Below, piece after piece: positions 1 through 7,378 of a stretch of DNA of 64,000 nt. This DNA comes from Chitinilyticum litopenaei DSM 21440. GTDB taxonomy: Bacteria; Pseudomonadota; Gammaproteobacteria; Burkholderiales; Chitinibacteraceae. The stretch is taken from NCBI RefSeq assembly GCF_000428145.1, contig NZ_ATZJ01000013.1:1-64000 (forward strand), in the 5' to 3' direction. Positions within the stretch are counted from its first letter, which is position 1; every line of letters begins with the position of its first letter. The position numbers and the translations under genes were made by a program. Below the pieces are notes generated by a model that saw only the letters and a list, made by a program, of their open reading frames with translations, was not told where the DNA came from and searched no databases.

Positions 1-112
1 CGCCGGCGGCGGTATTGGGAAAGACCTTGGATTTGCAGGCGGTCTTGTGCGGATCACGCAGAAGGGCGCAATCCAGTTTGGCCTTGGCGACATCGATACC
101 GAGATAGATCAT
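1..112 (-). CDS. IS110 family transposase, N-terminal fragment (runs off the window)
   Basis: The reverse strand starts with ATG at 112-110 and reads MIYLGIDVAKAKLDCALL, the typical IS110/IS1111 N-terminus. The Asp of the GIDVAK motif is the first acidic residue of the RuvC-like DEDD catalytic site. Only 37 residues lie inside the window; the rest, including the C-terminal serine-containing Transposase_20 domain, lies beyond base 1. In this family the enzyme excises a circular intermediate and inserts it at targets specified by an element-encoded RNA. Whether this copy is intact cannot be told. Confidence 0.85.
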   Translation of the reverse strand, partial: MIYLGIDVAKAKLDCALLRDPHKTACKSKVFPNTAAG

Positions 113-305
113 GCTTGTTTCCAGTGATTGCGTTTGCCAACTTCACCCACTTGCCTTGTGCATGCAGGGTCTGGGCCCTTGGCTACCGTTCAGTGTTCAG
201 GCTGGCGAAGAGGTGGGAGAAGGGCTTGATCTGCGATACAAGGTTTGGACCTTAAGGGCATCCACAAGCTGTCCTTCTCCCGATTGGCGGAAGCTAACCG
301 CCAAG
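113..305 (-). ncRNA. Candidate IS110 bridge RNA / non-coding end
   Basis: This gene-free segment lies directly upstream of the IS110 transposase start, the place where IS110-group elements encode the bridge RNA that pairs with target and donor DNA. It contains a perfect 7-bp hairpin (TTGGCGG at 284-290, loop 291-297, CCGCCAA at 298-304) and shows no convincing reading frame. The RNA itself is inferred from position; I could not fold it or identify its guide loops. Confidence 0.4.
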
Positions 306-383
306 TACTGCGAGATACAAGGGAATCCCCGCGGGGCGCGGGAGTGACGACTCGTGCCTTGCTGAGCCAGCGGCCCAATCAGC

Positions 384-779
384 TCAATTCTTGCGCATGC
401 CCTGGCGCCCGCCGGGGCGCGACTCCCAGTCATTCAGCGCATGCCGCCAGGCCAGCAGCAGCGCCGCGCCAGCCAGGAAGAACGCCGTCTGCTGCAGGCC
501 AACGGCAAAACTGCCCAGGCAGAACAGCAGAATGGCGCACAGCAGGCTATCGGCCACCAGCGTCAGCACCGTACCGCGCAAGGCCAGCCTGGGGCCATCC
601 ACGCGGTGCAGAGACTGGTAATCGTTGAGGCAGTGCCGGCCCGCCAGCAACAGCATGGACAGACTGAGCAGCAGCTCGGTGTGCTGTCCGCGGCGGGCAA
701 ACTCAAATGAACAGCCTGCCAGCAGCAGCAGGGCCAGAACATCAATCACGTAGGCACGTGGGCTGGCGCGCAGGTTCAT
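384..779 (-). CDS. Small integral membrane protein of unknown function
   Basis: Encodes 131 residues with about four hydrophobic helices (for example VLALLLLAGCSFEF and FLAGAALLLAW), separated by short charged turns and ending in a basic tail, GRQGMRKN. An in-frame reading continues upstream to about 917, but the ATG at 779 is preceded by AAGGAGG at good spacing, so this start was chosen. I do not recognise a family. It lies downstream of groEL, separated by the groEL terminator, so it is probably a separate transcription unit. The adjacent IS110 end lies just past its stop codon. Confidence 0.65.
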   Translation of the reverse strand: MNLRASPRAYVIDVLALLLLAGCSFEFARRGQHTELLLSLSMLLLAGRHCLNDYQSLHRVDGPRLALRGTVLTLVADSLLCAILLFCLGSFAVGLQQTAFFLAGAALLLAWRHALNDWESRPGGRQGMRKN

Positions 780-908
780 GGCACTTCCTCCTTGGCAATG
801 CGAACGAGACATAGTTATCACATAGCTCGCCTCCCTCAAGGCATTTGTCCGCAGCGGAATATCCAGCGATGGATGGTCAGCCGGCCGACCAGCGGCTGGC
901 ACCAAGAA

Positions 909-932
909 CAACGCCACCCGAAGGTGGCGTTG
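909..932 (-). terminator. Rho-independent terminator of groESL
   Basis: A perfect 10-bp stem (CAACGCCACC / GGTGGCGTTG) closes a four-base loop that reads TTCG on the transcribed minus strand. It starts about 55 bases past the groEL stop and is followed by a short T-rich run, TTCTTGG. Confidence 0.75.
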
Positions 933-986
933 TCGTTGGCTGCGTGTACTACTACAGCAGGCGTTTCAGGTCGGTCTGACCGGCAA

Positions 987-2624
987 TTACATCATGCCGC
1001 CCATGCCACCCATGCCACCCATGTCCGGCATGGCCGGCGCATCCTTCTTCGGCAGCTCGGCCACCATGCAATCGGTGGTCAGCAGCAGGCCGGCGATGGA
1101 CGCAGCGTGTTGCAGCGCGGAGCGGGTCACCTTGGCCGGATCCAGCACGCCCTGCTCGACCATGTCACCGTATTCACCGGTAGCGGCGTTGTAGCCGTAG
1201 TTGCCCTTGCCGGCCAGGACGTTGTTGATGACCACGGACGGCTCGTCGCCGGCGTTGGCCACGATCTGGCGCAGCGGTGCTTCGATGGCCTTCAGGACGA
1301 TCTTCACGCCCTGTTCCTGGTCGTGGTTGGAGGTAGCCACTTCACCGAGGTTGGCGCGGGCGCGCAGCAGGGCAACGCCACCACCGGCCACAATGCCTTC
1401 TTCCACGGCAGCGCGAGTCGCGTGCAGTGCATCTTCCACGCGGGCCTTCTTTTCCTTCATTTCAACTTCGGTCGCAGCGCCAACCTTGATCACGGCAACA
1501 CCGCCGGCCAGCTTGGCCACGCGCTCTTGCAGCTTTTCACGGTCGTAGTCGCTGGTGGCTTCGTCGATCTGCTTGCGGATGGTGGCAACGCGGGACTTGA
1601 TGGCATCTTCAGCGCCAGCGCCGTCGATGATGGTGGTGTTTTCCTTGCCCACTTCGATGCGCGCAGCGCGGCCCAGTTGGTCCAGGGTTGCCTTTTCCAG
1701 AGTCAGGCCGACTTCTTCGGCAATCACGGTACCGCCGGTCAGGATGGCGATGTCTTCCAGCATGGCCTTGCGACGGTCGCCAAAGCCCGGAGCCTTGACG
1801 GCAACAGTCTTCAGGATGCCACGGATGTTGTTCACCACCAGGGTAGCCAGCGCTTCGCCGTCCACGTCTTCGGCGATGATCAGCAGCGGGCGGCCAGCCT
1901 TGGCAACTTGTTCCAGTACCGGCAGCAGATCGCGGATGTTGCTGATCTTCTTGTCGAACAGCAGCACGAAGGGGTTTTCCAGCGCAGCAATCTGCTTGTC
2001 CGGATTGTTGATGAAGTACGGGGACAGGTAGCCGCGGTCGAACTGCATGCCTTCAACCACGTCCAGCTCGTTGTTCAGACTCTTGCCGTCTTCAACGGTG
2101 ATCACGCCTTCCTTGCCAACCTTGTCCATCGCGTCGGCGATGATCTGGCCCACGTCAGCGTCGGAGTTGGCGGAAATGGAACCAACCTGGGCGATTTCCT
2201 TGGAGGTGGTGGTCGGCTTGGCGATGTTCTTCAGTTCGCCTACCAGGGCCACAACAGCCTTGTCGATACCGCGCTTCAGATCGGTCGGGTTGAAGCCGGC
2301 AGCAACGTACTTCATGCCTTCCTGAACGATGGCCTGAGCCAGAACAGTAGCGGTAGTGGTACCGTCACCGGCGATGTCGGAAGTCTTGGAAGCCACTTCC
2401 TTCACCAGCTGGGCGCCCATGTTTTCGAACTTGTCTTCCAGTTCGATTTCCTTGGCAACGGAAACGCCATCCTTGGTGATGGTCGGCGCGCCGAAGGAGC
2501 GATCCAGCACCACGTTACGGCCCTTCGGGCCCAGGGTTACCTTAACCGCGTTAGCCAGTACGTTAACGCCGTTGACCATCTTGGCACGGGCGTTGTCACC
2601 AAACAGAACTTCTTTTGCAGCCAT
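987..2624 (-). CDS. groL: Chaperonin GroEL (Cpn60)
   Basis: Encodes 545 residues, the usual GroEL length. GroEL forms the double-ring cytoplasmic chamber that folds client proteins with ATP and the GroES lid. Visible hallmarks are the TLGPKGRNVVLD nucleotide-binding loop, catalytic Asp52 in TKDGVSV, GDGTTTATVLAQAI near residue 86, and the flexible Gly-Met repeat tail GGMGGMGGMM. A TTG two codons upstream is in frame, but only the ATG at 2624 has proper spacing from GGAG at 2634-2637. It follows groES by 53 bases and shares its promoter. Confidence 0.98.
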   Translation of the reverse strand: MAAKEVLFGDNARAKMVNGVNVLANAVKVTLGPKGRNVVLDRSFGAPTITKDGVSVAKEIELEDKFENMGAQLVKEVASKTSDIAGDGTTTATVLAQAIVQEGMKYVAAGFNPTDLKRGIDKAVVALVGELKNIAKPTTTSKEIAQVGSISANSDADVGQIIADAMDKVGKEGVITVEDGKSLNNELDVVEGMQFDRGYLSPYFINNPDKQIAALENPFVLLFDKKISNIRDLLPVLEQVAKAGRPLLIIAEDVDGEALATLVVNNIRGILKTVAVKAPGFGDRRKAMLEDIAILTGGTVIAEEVGLTLEKATLDQLGRAARIEVGKENTTIIDGAGAEDAIKSRVATIRKQIDEATSDYDREKLQERVAKLAGGVAVIKVGAATEVEMKEKKARVEDALHATRAAVEEGIVAGGGVALLRARANLGEVATSNHDQEQGVKIVLKAIEAPLRQIVANAGDEPSVVINNVLAGKGNYGYNAATGEYGDMVEQGVLDPAKVTRSALQHAASIAGLLLTTDCMVAELPKKDAPAMPDMGGMGGMGGMM

Positions 2625-2677
2625 TTTCAATTACTCCGTATTCGATAAAAAACGTGTTGAAGAGCGGATGCGCTCGA

Positions 2678-2965
2678 TTATTCAACAACGGCGAAGATGT
2701 CTTCTTCGCGCAGGACGGTCAGTTCTTCGCCATCCAGCTTCACGGTCTGACCGCTGTACTTGCCGAGGATGACCTTGTCGCCAACCTTGACCGACAGGGC
2801 ACGCACGGTGCCGTCATCCAGCAGCTTGCCAGTGCCCACGGCAACGACTTCGCCCATGTCCGGCTTTTCGGCAGCAGCGCCCGGCAGCACGATGCCGGAG
2901 GCGGTCTTTTCTTCTGCTTCAACGCGCTTGATCACGACGCGGTCATGCAAGGGACGAATTTTCAT
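2678..2965 (-). CDS. groES: Co-chaperonin GroES (Cpn10)
   Basis: A 95-residue protein of standard GroES length. It caps GroEL rings during protein folding. It begins MKIRPLHDRVVIKRVEAEE, carries the mobile-loop region EKTASGIVLPGAAAEKP that contacts GroEL, and ends in the typical DGEELTVLREEDIFAVVE-type strand. A GGAG site precedes the ATG. It is the first gene of the groES-groEL operon; a CIRCE operator and a sigma32-like promoter lie upstream. Confidence 0.98.
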   Translation of the reverse strand: MKIRPLHDRVVIKRVEAEEKTASGIVLPGAAAEKPDMGEVVAVGTGKLLDDGTVRALSVKVGDKVILGKYSGQTVKLDGEELTVLREEDIFAVVE

Positions 2966-3034
2966 GGTCTTACTCTCCTGATGAATGAGGTGAGAATGGT
3001 AAAAGCTTGCAAATCAATGATTTGATTCGGGCAG

Positions 3035-3061
3035 TTAGCACTCTCGGCTAACGAGTGCCAA
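3035..3061. promoter_or_regulatory. CIRCE operator (HrcA binding site)
   Basis: TTAGCACTC, nine bases, then GAGTGCCAA. This matches the CIRCE consensus TTAGCACTC-N9-GAGTGCTAA with one mismatch. It lies 70 bases upstream of groES, between the sigma32-like promoter and the gene, where HrcA would repress groESL. Confidence 0.93.
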
Positions 3062-3062
3062 T

Positions 3063-3090
3063 GATATGGGCGGGTTTTCCGCTTTTCAAG
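3063..3090 (-). promoter_or_regulatory. Sigma32-type heat-shock promoter of groESL
   Basis: On the minus strand CTTGAAA (3090-3084) is followed after about 13 bases by CGCCCATAT, close to the sigma32 consensus CTTGAAA-N(11-16)-CCCCATNT. It sits immediately upstream of the CIRCE element, suggesting dual positive (RpoH) and negative (HrcA) control. Confidence 0.75.
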
Positions 3091-3165
3091 AGGCGAAAGC
3101 GCAAGTTTTGCGCAGAGGCCGTTCCCGTGCGGCGCTAAACTGGTCCTTTGCCGCCGGAGGTATGC

Positions 3166-3831
3166 ATGTCCCACACGATTTATCTGCTGCGCCACGGCCA
3201 GACCGACTACAACCGCGAACGGCGGCTGCAGGGTCACTGCGATTCGCCGCTGACCGCTCTTGGCGAAAGCCAGGCCCGCGCCATGGGTGCGACGCTGCGC
3301 GCCGAAATCGGCGATCCCGCGCACTGGCGGGTGCTCGCCAGCCCGCTTGGGCGCGCCAGGCAAACCGCCGCGCTGGTCTGCGCCGAGCTTGGCTTGCCCG
3401 CAGGCAGCGTGCAAAGCGATGAGCGCCTGATCGAAGTCGCCTTCGGCGCTTGGGAAATGCTGGAGGTCGAGGCACTGCACAGCCGGCACCCGCAGCTGGC
3501 GCACCAGCCCGACTGGCATTTCCAGGCGCCGGGCTGCGAGCCTTATCCCGCCGTGCTTGCACGCATCAAGGCCTGGCTGGCCGACACCAGCCTGCCGCCC
3601 AAACTGATCGTCGTTGCGCACGGCCTGCTCGGGCGCATCCTGCGCGGTGTGTACGCCGACCTGGATCACCCGGCGATCTGGCAGCAGGACATGCCGCAGG
3701 ATGCCTTCTTCCGCCTGCAGGGCGGCACCATCACGCGCATCGCCTGCCTGCCCGCCGCTGATTACGCGGCCAGTGCTTCCTGCAGCCAGATCCCGAGTTT
3801 TTGCAGCAGGGCTTCGGTTTCCGGGGTGTAA
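3166..3831 (+). CDS. Histidine phosphatase family protein (phosphoglycerate mutase-like)
   Basis: A 221-residue cytoplasmic protein. The N-terminal LLRHGQTDYN motif holds the phospho-accepting His10, a Glu follows in LIEVAFGAWE, and the second catalytic His is in VVAHGLLGR. The size fits GpmB/CobC-like small phosphatases. The substrate cannot be told; alpha-ribazole phosphatase is one possibility, but no cobalamin genes are nearby. GGAGG at 3156-3160 selects the ATG at 3166. Its last 70 bases overlap the 3' end of the convergent MocR gene, so the C-terminal tail beyond about residue 198 may be lineage-specific. Confidence 0.85.
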   Translation: MSHTIYLLRHGQTDYNRERRLQGHCDSPLTALGESQARAMGATLRAEIGDPAHWRVLASPLGRARQTAALVCAELGLPAGSVQSDERLIEVAFGAWEMLEVEALHSRHPQLAHQPDWHFQAPGCEPYPAVLARIKAWLADTSLPPKLIVVAHGLLGRILRGVYADLDHPAIWQQDMPQDAFFRLQGGTITRIACLPAADYAASASCSQIPSFCSRASVSGV

Positions 3832-5147
3832 AAACTCGCATTGAGCCGCAGTGTGGCGCACGCGTCCGGCTGGCCATCGGGCAGGCACAGGCTGCCCGGG
3901 GCGAAATGCAGGCCGACGGCGCTGGCGCGCTGCAGCAGCGCCGTCTGATCGCAGACCGCCGGCAGCGTTATCCACAGCAGATAGCCACCGGCCGGCTCGC
4001 TGACCTGCGTGCCGGCCGGAAAATGCGCCAGCACGGCGTGGCGCAGCAGGCTGCAGCGTTGCTGCAGTGCACGGCGCAGAGGCTGCACCAGACGCGACGC
4101 CTGTTCACTGGCCAGCAAGGCGGCCAGCGCCAGCTGGCTGGGCAGTGGCGAACTGAGCGTCGAGCACAGCTTGAGCGCGCGCACGCGTTCGTGATAGCGG
4201 CCCGGCTCCAGCCAGCCGACACGGTAGCCCGGCGCCAGCGTCTTGCTGAATGAGCCACAGTGCAGCACCCGCCCGTCGCGGTCGCCGGCCTTGAGCGGCA
4301 GCGGCGCCTGCGTGCCGAAATGCAGGGCGCGATAGGTGTCGTCCTCGATGATGGGCACATCGAAGCGATCAGCCAGAGCAAGCAGCGCCTGTCTGGCGGC
4401 GTCGTCGAGGCACTGCCCGCTGGCATGGCGGAAATTCGGCATCAGCAGCAGCGCCGCCAGTGGCCGGCTGGTCAGCAGGGCCTCCTGCTCTGCCGGCGCC
4501 TCGGGCAGCGCGACGATGGCCACGCCCAGCTGGCGCAGCAGATTCAGCGCACCGGGAAACGCCGGCGTCATCACCGCGATGCAGGGCGGACGACCGTCCT
4601 GCAGCACGGCCTGGATGGCGAGCGCCAGTGCCTCCATGCCGCCGCAGGTAATCAGCAGGTTTTCCCAATGCAGCGACACGCCTTCGGCGAGGTACAAACG
4701 GCTGATCTGCCTTCGCAGGGTATCCAGCCCAAACACAGGAGAGTGATTGGCTGCAGAGGCATACCCCTTTATGGCACGCGCAAGTTCGCGATTGAGCACG
4801 CGCAGGTCGAAGAGCGCGGGATTCACGAAGGGCGAACCCAGCGGTGCGGGCAGACGACTATCCAGCAAGAGTTCGTCCAGCGAGCGCGCGGCCGCGCCAT
4901 CCGCCCCGCAACCGGCCGGCCGGCTCAGCAGGCGAAAGCCGGCGCGCGGCACGGCAGCGATATAACCCAGGCGCTCCAGCTCGTGAAAGGCCTTCTGCGC
5001 GGTATTCATGCTGACCGCATGTGCGCGGCAGACGTCCCGCAGCGAGGGCAGGCGATCACCGGGCTGGTAGTCGCCCGCGGCAAAGGCGGCGACAAAGACA
5101 TCGGCCAGCTGGCGAAACTTGTGCTGCGCGGCCGCGCCAGCGCTCAT
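3762..5147 (-). CDS. MocR-type transcriptional regulator (GntR HTH fused to class I aminotransferase domain)
   Basis: 461 residues. The N-terminal GntR winged helix (about residues 10-75, with RLPSLRDVCRAHAVSMNTA) is followed by a fold-type I PLP aminotransferase domain. That domain includes the PLP-lysine motif GSFSKTLAPG (Lys302) and IIEDDTYRAL before it. MocR proteins use PLP or amino acid ligands as effectors; PdxR is one example. The start ATG overlaps the stop of the upstream MarR gene (ATGA), so the two are co-transcribed. Target genes are unknown; the divergent EamA exporter is the likely one. Its 3' end overlaps the histidine phosphatase gene on the other strand. Confidence 0.88.
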   Translation of the reverse strand: MSAGAAAQHKFRQLADVFVAAFAAGDYQPGDRLPSLRDVCRAHAVSMNTAQKAFHELERLGYIAAVPRAGFRLLSRPAGCGADGAAARSLDELLLDSRLPAPLGSPFVNPALFDLRVLNRELARAIKGYASAANHSPVFGLDTLRRQISRLYLAEGVSLHWENLLITCGGMEALALAIQAVLQDGRPPCIAVMTPAFPGALNLLRQLGVAIVALPEAPAEQEALLTSRPLAALLLMPNFRHASGQCLDDAARQALLALADRFDVPIIEDDTYRALHFGTQAPLPLKAGDRDGRVLHCGSFSKTLAPGYRVGWLEPGRYHERVRALKLCSTLSSPLPSQLALAALLASEQASRLVQPLRRALQQRCSLLRHAVLAHFPAGTQVSEPAGGYLLWITLPAVCDQTALLQRASAVGLHFAPGSLCLPDGQPDACATLRLNASFYTPETEALLQKLGIWLQEALAA

Positions 5148-5716
5148 GGGGTCGCATCCGGTGCGTCCAGCGTCTGCAGCAGCGTGCGCAGGCCCTGGTC
5201 CAGTCCCGCCAGCGCGGCGGCAGGCAGGCCGGCCAGCAGGCGCGCTTCGGTAGCAACATGGGCCGCCACGGCCGCGTCGATCAGCGCCAGCCCGGCGGGG
5301 CTCAGCACGACCAGCTGGCTGCGCGCGTCGTCCGGATTGGCCTGGCGCGCGATCAGGCCGCTCGCCTCCAACTTTTGCAGGCGGTGGGTCATGGTGCCGG
5401 AGGTAATCATCATCGCCGAGAACAGCGCGGTCGGCGTCAGGCTGTAGGGTGCGCCGCTGCGCCGCAGCGTCGCCAGCACATCGAACTCCCAGCCCGTCAT
5501 GCCAAAGCGGGCAAAGGTGGCGTCCAGCTCGCGGCGGATCAGCGCGGTGCAGCGCCCCAGACGGCCAAGAATGCCCATCGGGCTGGTATCGAGATCGGGA
5601 CGCTCGCGCTGCCACTGGGCAAGGATGGCATCAACAGCGTCGGTGGGCTGCGGAGCGGACTGGAAATCAGCCTGGGGAGCGGCTTGGAAATCGGACAGCG
5701 CATTCGGATCGGGCAT
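5144..5716 (-). CDS. MarR family transcriptional regulator
   Basis: 190 residues. A winged-helix region spans about residues 60-150: GWEFDVLATLRRSG, then recognition-helix region MITSGTMTHRLQKLEASGLI, then wing residues DDARSQLVVLSPAG. This is the MarR signature. A GTG 48 bases upstream is in frame, but it lies inside the promoter/operator region, so ATG 5716 is preferred; no strong ribosome site is seen. It overlaps the MocR gene by 4 bases and is divergent from the EamA transporter. Two inverted repeats between them (5734-5786) suggest autoregulation and control of the transporter. Confidence 0.85.
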   Translation of the reverse strand: MPDPNALSDFQAAPQADFQSAPQPTDAVDAILAQWQRERPDLDTSPMGILGRLGRCTALIRRELDATFARFGMTGWEFDVLATLRRSGAPYSLTPTALFSAMMITSGTMTHRLQKLEASGLIARQANPDDARSQLVVLSPAGLALIDAAVAAHVATEARLLAGLPAAALAGLDQGLRTLLQTLDAPDATP

Positions 5717-5733
5717 GAGGGGCTCGCATTTTA

Positions 5734-5786
5734 TCTTGACATCAAGACAAATACGGTCGCACACTGAATTTGTCTTGATTTGAAGA
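5734..5786. promoter_or_regulatory. Paired MarR-type operator candidates in the divergent promoter
   Basis: Two inverted repeats of the same kind lie between the MarR and EamA genes: TCTTGA-CA-TCAAGA at 5734-5747 (perfect) and TCTTGA-TT-TGAAGA at 5773-5786 (one mismatch). Their centres are 39 bases apart, close to four helical turns. The arm sequence and size are typical of MarR-family operators; which protein binds is inferred from adjacency. Confidence 0.65.
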
Positions 5787-5793
5787 TAATACC

Positions 5794-6669
5794 ATGACCA
5801 CCTCCCCCCTGCGCCAGTTTGCCCTGCCCGTCCTGCTCACCGCCCTGGCCCCGCTGATCTGGGGCTCCACCTATCTGGTCACCACCGAGCTGCTGCCGGC
5901 CGACCGGCCACTGACCGCCGCGCTCTTGCGCACGCTGCCCGCCGGCCTGCTGCTGCTGTTGGCAAGCCGGCAGCGGGACATCGGCTGGCCGCGTCTGCTG
6001 CTGCTGGCCGCGCTGAACATCGGCGGCTTTCAGGCCCTGCTCTTTATTGCCGCCTATCGCCTGCCCGGCGGGCTGGCGGCCGTGCTTGGCGCCATCCAGC
6101 CCCTGCTGGTGCTGGGGCTGGCCTGGTCGATGGATGGCCAGCGCCCGCACTGGCAGGCCCTGCTGGCCTGCTGCACCGGGCTGGCCGGCATGGCGCTGAT
6201 GCTGCTCACGCCGGACAGCCGCGCCGATCAGTACGGCATTGCCGCCGCGCTGGCCGGCGCCGCCTGCATGGCCACCGGCACCTTTCTCGCCCGCCGCTGG
6301 CAGGGCGCAACGCCGCTGCTGGCCTACACCGGCTGGCAACTCGTGCTGGGCGGCCTGCTGCTGCTGCCGGCGGCGCTGTGGCTGGAGCCGGCCCTGCCCA
6401 GGCTGGGCTGGCCGGCGCTGGCGGGCTACGCCTACCTCTGCCTCTGCGGTGCGGCGCTGGCCTATGTGCTGTGGTTTCGCGGCGTCGCCCTGCTGCCGCC
6501 GGTGGCGCTGTCGGTGCTGGGTCTGCTCAGCCCGCTGTGCGCCGTGCTGCTGGGCTGGCTGGTGCTAGGCCAGGCCCTGCGCGGCCAGGCACTGCTGGGC
6601 ATGGCGCTGGTGCTGGCCAGCATCGTCGCCGTGCAGTTCGCCAGCGCCGGCTGGCGCAAGCCGCACTGA
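5794..6669 (+). CDS. EamA/DMT family transporter (RhaT/RarD-like exporter)
   Basis: 291 residues, almost entirely hydrophobic, with about ten predicted membrane helices forming two repeated EamA units. It begins LTALAPLIWGSTYLVTTELL, and the WGSxYL motif is typical of the first EamA helix. The family exports amino acids or other small metabolites across the inner membrane. It is divergent from the MarR-MocR pair, with operators between them, and is followed by a nitroreductase gene 67 bases on. The four together resemble a metabolite or drug response module. The substrate is unknown. Confidence 0.87.
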   Translation: MTTSPLRQFALPVLLTALAPLIWGSTYLVTTELLPADRPLTAALLRTLPAGLLLLLASRQRDIGWPRLLLLAALNIGGFQALLFIAAYRLPGGLAAVLGAIQPLLVLGLAWSMDGQRPHWQALLACCTGLAGMALMLLTPDSRADQYGIAAALAGAACMATGTFLARRWQGATPLLAYTGWQLVLGGLLLLPAALWLEPALPRLGWPALAGYAYLCLCGAALAYVLWFRGVALLPPVALSVLGLLSPLCAVLLGWLVLGQALRGQALLGMALVLASIVAVQFASAGWRKPH

Positions 6670-6736
6670 TCCACTCTTCGCCCTCCCCCAATTCAGTTCA
6701 ATTCAAATCCAAACCAAACCTGTCAGGAGAAAACCC

Positions 6737-7348
6737 ATGTCCGTCGCCAACGCCATCGAATCGCGCCGTTCCTGCCACCTGTTCGACCCGGAGCAAGCGC
6801 TCGACGACGCCGTGATCGCTCGCCTGGCCACACTGGCCAGCCGCGCGCCCAGCGCCTACAACTGCCAGAACTGGCGCTTCATCGCCGTGCGCTCGGCCAG
6901 CGGCAAGGCCGCACTCGCCGCGGCCGCCTACGGGCAGCGCAAGGTCAGCGATGCGGCGGTCACCTTCATCATCTGCGGCACGCTGCCGCCGCAGCACGGC
7001 CTGGCCGCCGCGCTGCAGCCGGCCGTGCTGCGCGGCGATGTCAGCGCAGCGCTGGCCGCCAGCTGGGTCAGCCAGGCCAGCGACACCTTCCACGACCAGC
7101 CGCAGTTGCAGCGCGAGGAAGCCATCCGCTCCGCCTCGCTGGCGGCGATGACGCTGCTGCTGGCCGCCGAAGGCGAAGGGCTGGCCAGCTGCCCGCTCAG
7201 CGGCTTTGACGCCGCCGCAGTCCGCCAGGCCTTTGCCCTGCCGCCCGAACAACTGCCGGTACTGCTGGTGAGCATCGGCCACGCCGCCAGCGGCAACGCC
7301 CCGCAAAAACCGCGCAAGGCGCTGAGCGAGCTGCTGCAGCTGGCGTGA
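6737..7348 (+). CDS. Nitroreductase family protein (FMN-dependent oxidoreductase)
   Basis: 203 residues. The N-terminal IESRRSCHLFDP and SRAPSAYNCQNWRFIAV motifs are the FMN-contacting segments of nitroreductases, with GLASCPLSGFD in the C-terminal half. These enzymes reduce nitro compounds, quinones or flavins with NAD(P)H. AGGAG lies at proper spacing before the ATG. It is probably co-transcribed with the EamA transporter. The natural substrate cannot be told from sequence. Confidence 0.85.
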   Translation: MSVANAIESRRSCHLFDPEQALDDAVIARLATLASRAPSAYNCQNWRFIAVRSASGKAALAAAAYGQRKVSDAAVTFIICGTLPPQHGLAAALQPAVLRGDVSAALAASWVSQASDTFHDQPQLQREEAIRSASLAAMTLLLAAEGEGLASCPLSGFDAAAVRQAFALPPEQLPVLLVSIGHAASGNAPQKPRKALSELLQLA

Positions 7349-7378
7349 TCACCGGGCAGCAAGCCATTATCAGAGACC

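Larger units (their letters stand above)
1..310 (-). mobile_element. Left end of an IS110-type insertion sequence, cut by the window edge
   Basis: The first 112 bases read on the minus strand as the start of an IS110-family DEDD transposase, and about 200 bases of gene-free sequence follow before the next gene. IS110-group elements carry a long non-coding segment upstream of the recombinase gene, which fits. The outer boundary is not visible; it should lie between the hairpin at 284-304 and the stop codon at 384. IS110 elements lack long terminal inverted repeats, so none was expected. Confidence 0.7.

Noticed and set aside
792..2648. Long open frame (618 codons) antisense to groEL
   Set aside because: It lies opposite a certain gene, is His/Gln/Gly-rich as expected from a GC-rich shadow frame, and shows no family motif.
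5717..5764. GTG start giving a longer MarR protein
   Set aside because: It would put the coding region over the operator and promoter, and the added residues are not MarR-like.
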